From the NCBI GenBank assembly GCA_002359185.1, contig DEML01000006.1, forward strand, positions 32,361 to 50,163: 17,803 bases of DNA, written 5' to 3'. The DNA comes from Planctomycetaceae bacterium UBA2671. Its GTDB lineage: Bacteria > Planctomycetota > Planctomycetia > Planctomycetales > Planctomycetaceae. Under the pieces are notes generated by a model that worked only from the letters and a program-made list of their open reading frames with translations, searched no databases and was not told the DNA's origin. Positions 13,145-17,803 of this stretch are shown one piece after another. Each line of letters opens with the position of its first letter. Position 1 is the stretch's first letter. A program made the translations under genes and the position numbers.

Positions 13145-14413
13145 ATGGCGAAACTTCCTGAGCATGTTTTAATTGTTGGTGGCGGTATCATCGGATTATC
13201 TTCGGCTCATTTTTTGAGTGAAGCCGGCGTGCAGGTGACGGTGATCGATCAGGGTAAAATTGGCGCGGCTTGTTCGCATGGGAATTGCGGCCTGATTAAT
13301 CCGAGCCATGTTTTTCCGCTGCCCCGTCCGGGGGCATTCAAGAATGCGATTAAGGCTCTATTGAAACCAAATGGGCCATTTCGTGTTCAGCCAACACTCA
13401 ATCCCCAACTCTATTTCTGGTTGCTGCGCTTTGCCAGAAATGGGAATTTGAAAGCAATGCGTCATGCAGGCTGGGCCCGGCATCATTTATTGACATTTTC
13501 GAGGGAGTTTTATTCCGATTTTATTTCCGGGAATCAAATCGACTGTGACTTTGAAGAACGGGGTTGCCTGTTCGTCTATGGAAAGAAACAGACGCTTGAT
13601 GAGCATGATCAATTCGATGCAATGATGACAAAAGAGTACGGCGTTGGAGCCGAGAAATTGACTGGCGATGAACTGGAGAAGATGGAACCAGCATTCTTGC
13701 CGGGAGTTGCAGCTGGAGCGTGGTTTTATCCCCAGGATGCTCATTTGCGAGCCGATAAACTGATCAAAGGCTGGCGGAAACTTCTGGAAGATCGTGGCGT
13801 GCAGTTTCGTGAGATGGCTCGTGTTACCGAATTTGTTCCTGCTCAGAGTCGCATGAAATCGATTGAAGTGACCAATGTGAATTCGAACGCATCCGAAACA
13901 TTAACTTGCGATGCTCTTGTGATCGCGACAGGTTCGTGGACTCCGATGCTGAATAAGAAACTGGGTTGTAAAATTCCGATTCAGCCCGGCAAAGGATATT
14001 CACTGACGATGCCTCGACCGGAAATCTGTCCGACCATTCCGATGATTCTGGAAGATGAAAAGGTAGCCGTCACGCCAATGGCGAGTGGCTATCGACTCGG
14101 CTCGACAATGGAGTTTGTCGGCTACAATACTACCATCAATCCGAAACGTCTCGAATTATTGACCAAAGGAGCGACGAAATATTTGCGGGATCCTGTCGGA
14201 AAGATGATCGAAGAACAGTGGTACGGCTGGCGACCGATGACACCAAACGGCTTACCTTTGATTGGACCGACACCGAAGTACCAAAACGTTTACGTCGCAG
14301 CCGGGCACAATATGATCGGCATCATGACGGCTCCCGCCACCGGCCGTCTTGTTACAGAATTGATTCTGCAGAAACAGCCGAGCATTGATCCGAAGCCGTA
14401 TGCGGTCGCATAA
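13145..14413 (+). CDS. DadA-like FAD-dependent D-amino-acid dehydrogenase/oxidoreductase
   Basis: The protein has 422 residues and the DAO/DadA fold. The N-terminal Rossmann motif is VLIVGGGIIGLSSA (8-21), with D35 ending the second strand to bind the FAD ribose. SHGNCGLINPSHVFPLPRPG (44-63) is typical of D-amino-acid dehydrogenases and their D-hydroxyproline relatives. The C-terminal FAD-closing segment is GWRPMTPNGLPLIGPTPKY, followed by VYVAAGHNMIGIMTAPATG. Such enzymes oxidise D-amino acids (or hydroxyproline, or similar secondary amines) to imino acids and pass electrons to the respiratory chain. The exact substrate cannot be read from sequence. No racemase, proline or hydroxyproline catabolic gene is nearby. 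The ATG at 13145 gives the usual short lead before the Rossmann strand. The stop is one base from the converging hydrolase stop. Confidence 0.88.
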   Translation: MAKLPEHVLIVGGGIIGLSSAHFLSEAGVQVTVIDQGKIGAACSHGNCGLINPSHVFPLPRPGAFKNAIKALLKPNGPFRVQPTLNPQLYFWLLRFARNGNLKAMRHAGWARHHLLTFSREFYSDFISGNQIDCDFEERGCLFVYGKKQTLDEHDQFDAMMTKEYGVGAEKLTGDELEKMEPAFLPGVAAGAWFYPQDAHLRADKLIKGWRKLLEDRGVQFREMARVTEFVPAQSRMKSIEVTNVNSNASETLTCDALVIATGSWTPMLNKKLGCKIPIQPGKGYSLTMPRPEICPTIPMILEDEKVAVTPMASGYRLGSTMEFVGYNTTINPKRLELLTKGATKYLRDPVGKMIEEQWYGWRPMTPNGLPLIGPTPKYQNVYVAAGHNMIGIMTAPATGRLVTELILQKQPSIDPKPYAVA

Positions 14414-14414
14414 T

Positions 14415-15398
14415 CTACGGTTTGGGGATGTTTTTTTGTCGGATCGGTTTGAACATTTTTTCGAGGGCACGCAGATATTCTGTTTCCGCCATCATGAAAA
14501 TATCGTTGTGACCAGCTCCGGGGATCTCGATGAATGTTTTTGAGATTCTATCCGAGGAGTGATCGGGAGCCGCTTCGAATAATTGTTGAGCTTGAGCAAA
14601 AGGGATGATGGAATCCTGCCGTCCATGAATGATAGTGATGGAGCAGGTCACTTCCGGAATTCGTTCGATGGAAGGAAATCGATCGGCCATCATCCAGTCG
14701 ACCGGTAGCCACGGAAAGCGTTCTCCAGCTATCGCAACCAGCGAACTGAACGGAGCCTGCAGAAACAAGCCTGCCGGTGCGGTTCCTTCCTGGGATAACT
14801 GGTTGGCAAGAGCGGTCGCAATGCCTCCGCCGAGCGATTCACCAAGTAATATGATGCGTGCAGGTTCTATTTGATACTCTTCGACGAGAGCGTCCCAGAT
14901 AAATCGGGCATCGTGCAGGTATGCCTGCTCACTGGGACTGCCGGGATTCTCGGCATAGCCTCGGTAGTCAATGAGAAAGATGTCTGCATTTAGAGAACTG
15001 AGTCGTTTTAATTGATCAGCCCGGTAGCCACGATGCCCGGCATTGCCCGGATAGTAGATGATGACCGGACGCTCGGAATCGAGTTCCTGTTGTTGTTCTT
15101 CGCGATTGAGCGCCTGATGACTGGGTGGCAGCACATGCCAGCCATGCAGTGTGTAACCAGGTTCCACTTCAAAGATCATGGGTAGGCAGCGGCCTTCGGT
15201 AAATCCCCAGTCTTTCGCATTGAGAGTAGCCGCCTTTGTGGGATGATAAATCAGTTTTCTCTGGATCAATGTAAGCAAAAGGATGATCCCTACGTAAAAG
15301 ATCAATATCAACAGTAGAATTCGTCCGAGACGATTCTGCCAGGATCTTGGCGAAGCTCTCTTTTTTTCTATAGGAGTAGTGATCTCAGATTGACTCAC
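14415..15398 (-). CDS. Membrane-anchored alpha/beta hydrolase
   Basis: The protein has 327 residues. An N-terminal helix (about 26-46) anchors it, followed by the RKLIYHPTK segment (47-55) common in this BEM46/ABHD13-like family. The catalytic triad is visible: S188 in GESLGGG (186-192), D262 in IHGRQDS (257-263), and H297 in PGAGHND (293-299). YYPGNAGHRGYRADQL (115-130) supplies the oxyanion region. It is probably an esterase or a related serine hydrolase facing the periplasm. Substrate unknown. The start is GTG at 15398, with no clear ribosome-binding site. The next in-frame Met (residue 74) would delete the anchor. Confidence 0.85.
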   Translation of the reverse strand: MSQSEITTPIEKKRASPRSWQNRLGRILLLILIFYVGIILLLTLIQRKLIYHPTKAATLNAKDWGFTEGRCLPMIFEVEPGYTLHGWHVLPPSHQALNREEQQQELDSERPVIIYYPGNAGHRGYRADQLKRLSSLNADIFLIDYRGYAENPGSPSEQAYLHDARFIWDALVEEYQIEPARIILLGESLGGGIATALANQLSQEGTAPAGLFLQAPFSSLVAIAGERFPWLPVDWMMADRFPSIERIPEVTCSITIIHGRQDSIIPFAQAQQLFEAAPDHSSDRISKTFIEIPGAGHNDIFMMAETEYLRALEKMFKPIRQKNIPKP

Positions 15399-15494
15399 GT
15401 CAGGCTTTCGATGAACGCTGAAATATTAAATCTCTCACTTTGGGAGAGGGTGAAGAGAAATCGGTGTCGATTGGAATAAGAATGTCGAAGGGAT

Positions 15495-15565
15495 CCCCTC
15501 ATCCGGCCTTCGGCCACCTTCTCCCCAAGGAGAAGGAAAGTTTACCGCTCCCCAAGGAGAAGGAA
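15495..15565 (-). repeat. 71-bp repeat, right copy, inverted relative to 12871-12941
   Basis: It is 66/71 identical to the left copy after reverse complementation. A decayed further unit (accgctcctcaag, 15571-15583) continues the accgctccccaaggag periodicity on its outer side. Confidence 0.85.
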
Positions 15566-15585
15566 TAATTACCGCTCCTCAAGTC

Positions 15586-15653
15586 GTAGGTCAGGCACTG
15601 CCTGACGAAATGTGTGTGCTATCTCGTTTGTCGTCAGGCAGTGCCTGACCTAC
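15586..15653. repeat. 68-bp nested palindromic element with 23-bp perfect arms
   Basis: Bases 15586-15608 are perfectly complementary to 15631-15653. Each arm is itself a palindrome, gtcaggca-c-tgcctgac. The interior is 22 bases and non-coding. This gtaggtcaggcactgcctgac type looks like a mobile or recombination-active repeat. Confidence 0.8.
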
Positions 15654-15766
15654 ACGTTGTTGAATAAAACGAATGGCGTGGTCTTGTGGATTCACCACGC
15701 CCATCACTTCGTTCTGAGACGTGCCACCCATGGTGAAGTTTTACGTTCTACTACTCTCGAAAATAG

Positions 15767-15783
15767 ACAGGCTGGAAGCCTGT
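15767..15783. repeat. Short palindrome at the end of the permease gene
   Basis: acaggct and agcctgt pair around gga, 17 bases beyond the stop of the minus-strand permease. It may be a repeat fragment or a gene-end hairpin; no T-run follows on that strand. Confidence 0.4.
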
Positions 15784-15800
15784 ACTACCTGTTTGGGTTT

Positions 15801-16796
15801 CTAACTGATTTCTTTCGTTGACTGCATTCGAGCGGCCTGAAGTCTTTTCCTGGCGGCATAGCGTTTGATCAATTCGTCGGCGATCACTCCTCCCAGAATG
15901 ACCATGCCGATGATTGCGAAGTCGAGTTGCGAAGGGATGTCAGCCATGATGATTGCGTTATAAAGTACGCGTAATAACGCGGCTCCAATTGCAACGCCGA
16001 TAATACTTCCTTCTCCACCACGCAGACTACACCCACCAAGCACAGCCGCGGCTATGGCGTAGAGTTCGTAAAAGTTTCCATGGGCACTGGGCTGGACAGT
16101 GTTTTGATCCAGTGCAAACAGCACCCCTCCCAAACCAGCCAGTCCTGCACAAAACACGTACGCGAGAATGGTCAGCCGGTCGGTGGCGATTCCGCTGAAT
16201 CGAGCGGCCTGTTCATTACGACCGAGAGCCATCAGGTGACGTCCCCAGATGGTTCGGTTCAGAAAGATCCAGGAGAGGATTGCCAGAATCAGAAAGATGA
16301 TCGCAGGAACTGGAATGGCGACCGGCAAACCAATCTCCAGTTTCGATTTCACAAACCACATAAGACCCGGATAATCCGATCCAAACCGCAGATTGCTGTC
16401 TTCCGTAACCCAACGTGCGAGTCCTCGATAGAGGAGCAGTCCGCAGAGTGTCACAATGAAAGGCTGGATCTTCAATTTTGTGATTAATAGTCCATGCGCT
16501 AAGCCAATAACCAGAGAAAGGCTCCCGACAAATGCGATTGTCCCTGGGACTGACCAATGTTTTTCGACTAACAGGAGAGGCATCAGTGAACCTGTCAATC
16601 CAATGACAGAACCAATCGAAAGATCGATTCCGCCCGTCATAATCACGAATGCTGCTCCCAGACTGATGATGCCAAACAGAGCCGTCCGATGCAGGAGTTG
16701 TTCAATATTGTTGGCCAGCAGAAATTTGGGATTGTTAATCGCTGTGATCACGCAGACAAAAATCAATAATCCCAAGATTCCCAGAATTTTCTTCAT
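15801..16796 (-). CDS. Ribose/sugar-type ABC transporter permease (RbsC-like)
   Basis: The protein has 331 residues from the ATG at 16796, all in hydrophobic helices typical of the carbohydrate-uptake CUT2 (RbsC/XylH) family. Signatures are TGGIDLSIGSVIGL (54-67), the cytoplasmic coupling loop GRNEQAARFSGI (182-193) that contacts the ATPase, and AAAVLGGCSLRGGEGSIIG (239-257). It would import a sugar, or a sugar-like compound such as autoinducer-2 or inositol, with a periplasmic binding protein and a duplicated ATPase. Neither is in the window: the gene upstream is a metallo-hydrolase. The frame stays open to 16901, but the 35 extra residues (cysteine- and leucine-rich) do not resemble the family. 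GGAACAACGGGC precedes the chosen ATG. Confidence 0.9.
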   Translation of the reverse strand: MKKILGILGLLIFVCVITAINNPKFLLANNIEQLLHRTALFGIISLGAAFVIMTGGIDLSIGSVIGLTGSLMPLLLVEKHWSVPGTIAFVGSLSLVIGLAHGLLITKLKIQPFIVTLCGLLLYRGLARWVTEDSNLRFGSDYPGLMWFVKSKLEIGLPVAIPVPAIIFLILAILSWIFLNRTIWGRHLMALGRNEQAARFSGIATDRLTILAYVFCAGLAGLGGVLFALDQNTVQPSAHGNFYELYAIAAAVLGGCSLRGGEGSIIGVAIGAALLRVLYNAIIMADIPSQLDFAIIGMVILGGVIADELIKRYAARKRLQAARMQSTKEIS

Positions 16797-16964
16797 GCCC
16801 GTTGTTCCATAAACTTCGTAATCGAGAGTGCATCGCAAGAGGTGGCAGCATAGCAACGAACAGTGGAATGATAAACGTAGAATGACGTTCTCATTGTTCA
16901 TTAAGATGTTACGCTAATGAGAAAATCGATGTGCGTCAAAGCTATTCAGAGATTGACATTCCAT
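16797..16964. other. Spacer between MBL hydrolase and permease genes
   Basis: The 168 bases are open in the permease frame for part of their length but show no recognisable protein, RNA or repeat. The two minus-strand genes may or may not share a transcript. Confidence 0.4.
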
Positions 16965-17723
16965 TCACTGATCGATCCAAAGCTGAAAACTCTGCAAATC
17001 TTTCGCAAACTCAATTTCTGAAAAGACGGTTTTCACATCCGTCAAATCCCAGGGTTCCTCAGAATTCGCTCTGGGATCGATATGCGTGAGCAGAAGTTTT
17101 TTGACGTCAGTTCTGCTGGCCAGTTCGGCGACTTGTGTCAGATAACTGTGCCCGGTTTTCTCGGCCCATTCGGAGGTTTCGTCGCTGAAGTAGCATTCAT
17201 GAATGAGCAAGTCAGCATTGCGAATGAAATCTTCATACGATCCATCGACGTAAGTATCCGTCACATAAGCAAATTTCTGCTCCTGTTTTTCGACGACATA
17301 AGCGGTCGATCCTCCAGGATGACTCGGCAAGGGTTGCCAGCGGACCAGACACGAATCAATTTGAACTTCCGGCTGCTCAAACGATTCCAGTTCGATCAGT
17401 TCAAAAGCCGGCATGTGCGAAAATGTCGGCTCGGCAAACAGGTGTTTTTTGACTGCTTCCAGCGTATAACGATTGCCATACAGTTTGATGGATTGAATCT
17501 GCTCCAGCAGCATCGGCACATACAAATAAGTCAAACCAATAATATGATCCCAGTGCGGATGCGTCAGAAACAGATGCAGATCTTTATGAAGGAGTCGTTC
17601 GGTGACACGGAATGTGGCTGTCCCGGCATCAAACAGAATTCCAGCCTCGGGCAGTAAGAACGAAGCAGTGTGCCGGACTTCGTTGGGATGATAACCGCCT
17701 GTTCCTAAGGCATGAATTTGCAT
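16965..17723 (-). CDS. RNase Z-like metallo-beta-lactamase-fold hydrolase
   Basis: The protein has 252 residues. The MBL metal site is intact: HPHWDH at 55-60 (H55, H57, D59, H60), H135 in PSHPGGS, D156 in YVTDT and H214 in LLTHIDP. H192 in TGHS matches the C-terminal substrate-side histidine of the RNase Z/ElaC and cyclic phosphodiesterase branch. Length and N-terminus (MQIHALGTGGYHPNE, DAGTATFRV) also fit that branch. The RNase Z exosite arm is not evident. It is therefore more likely a phosphodiesterase or an uncharacterised member than a tRNA 3'-processing enzyme. The ATG at 17723 follows TTAGGAAAACACAGC. Confidence 0.82.
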   Translation of the reverse strand: MQIHALGTGGYHPNEVRHTASFLLPEAGILFDAGTATFRVTERLLHKDLHLFLTHPHWDHIIGLTYLYVPMLLEQIQSIKLYGNRYTLEAVKKHLFAEPTFSHMPAFELIELESFEQPEVQIDSCLVRWQPLPSHPGGSTAYVVEKQEQKFAYVTDTYVDGSYEDFIRNADLLIHECYFSDETSEWAEKTGHSYLTQVAELASRTDVKKLLLTHIDPRANSEEPWDLTDVKTVFSEIEFAKDLQSFQLWIDQ

Positions 17724-17803
17724 TGCTGTGTTTTCCTAATGTGCAAGTATGTAATTATCATTTCAAAGTACACATAATCCCTAACAGTCCGTTGAATTTG
17801 TCT

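Larger units (their letters stand above)
15399..15800. other. Gene-free 400-base spacer filled with repeats
   Basis: It holds the hydrolase leader (15399-15440), a gggagagggtgaa fragment, the second 71-bp repeat (15495-15565), a palindromic element (15586-15653), and a second palindrome, acaggctggaagcctgt (15767-15783). A segment at about 15675-15735 (ggtcttgtggattcaccac, then gtgccacccatggtga) also looks repeat-derived. No gene seen. Confidence 0.6.

Noticed and set aside
12871..15565. The inverted 71-bp repeats as ends of an insertion sequence
   Set aside because: The genes between them are metabolic (an oxidoreductase and a hydrolase); there is no transposase and no visible target duplication.
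16797..16901. 35-residue N-terminal extension of the sugar permease
   Set aside because: It is cysteine-rich and unlike RbsC proteins. The ATG at 16796 gives the expected N-terminus and has a purine-rich upstream site.
16965..17723. Naming the MBL hydrolase as RNase Z (rnz)
   Set aside because: The metal site and C-terminal His fit the branch, but no exosite arm for tRNA binding was seen, so the specific name is not justified.

Overview
The window looks like chromosome of a planctomycete (class Planctomycetia). This rests on recognised gene styles, not on a marker gene: an ABC-2 permease fused to a CPBP protease, a secreted PQQ-type beta-propeller protein next to a secreted HEAT/jelly-roll protein, several GTG and TTG starts, mostly weak Shine-Dalgarno sequences, and intergenic spaces packed with palindromic repeats. 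No rRNA, tRNA, CRISPR array, transposase or phage gene was seen.

Layout. 1-5476: two ABC-2 type exporter permeases point at each other. The left one (103-2496) carries a C-terminal CPBP protease domain; the right one (3755-5476, minus strand) is internally duplicated. Between them lies an AT-rich island with one gene (2894-3607). It encodes a predicted TIR-domain (PF10137-like) NAD-cleaving effector with an unusual small N-terminal domain. Inverted copies of one 38-bp hairpin element (2520-2557 and 3713-3750) bracket the island. This is the most interesting locus in the window: a candidate stand-alone immune effector in a gene-end insertion site.

5477-7649: a 105-bp inverted-repeat element, a lone LutA-like cysteine-rich protein, a complete 85-bp GC-rich palindromic element, a small two-helix membrane protein with a PH-like domain, and a CrcB fluoride channel converging on it.

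7763-10549 (minus strand): a two-gene operon of exported proteins, with the propeller protein translationally coupled to the HEAT/jelly-roll protein, then a SlyX-family coiled coil. 10752-12807 (plus strand): the ATP-dependent protease pair hslV-hslU behind a strong promoter that predicts a nearly leaderless hslV message. HslU unfolds substrates and HslV degrades them.

12808-15800: a DadA-like FAD oxidoreductase and a membrane-anchored alpha/beta hydrolase converge with one base between their stops. The pair is bracketed by 71-bp inverted repeats (66/71 identical). A further palindromic element with 23-bp perfect arms follows. 15801-17723 (minus strand): a ribose/sugar-type ABC permease without a neighbouring ATPase, and an RNase Z-like metallo-beta-lactamase-fold hydrolase.

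At least six different palindromic repeat families occupy the intergenic spaces, mainly at gene ends. They explain most of the non-coding DNA here.
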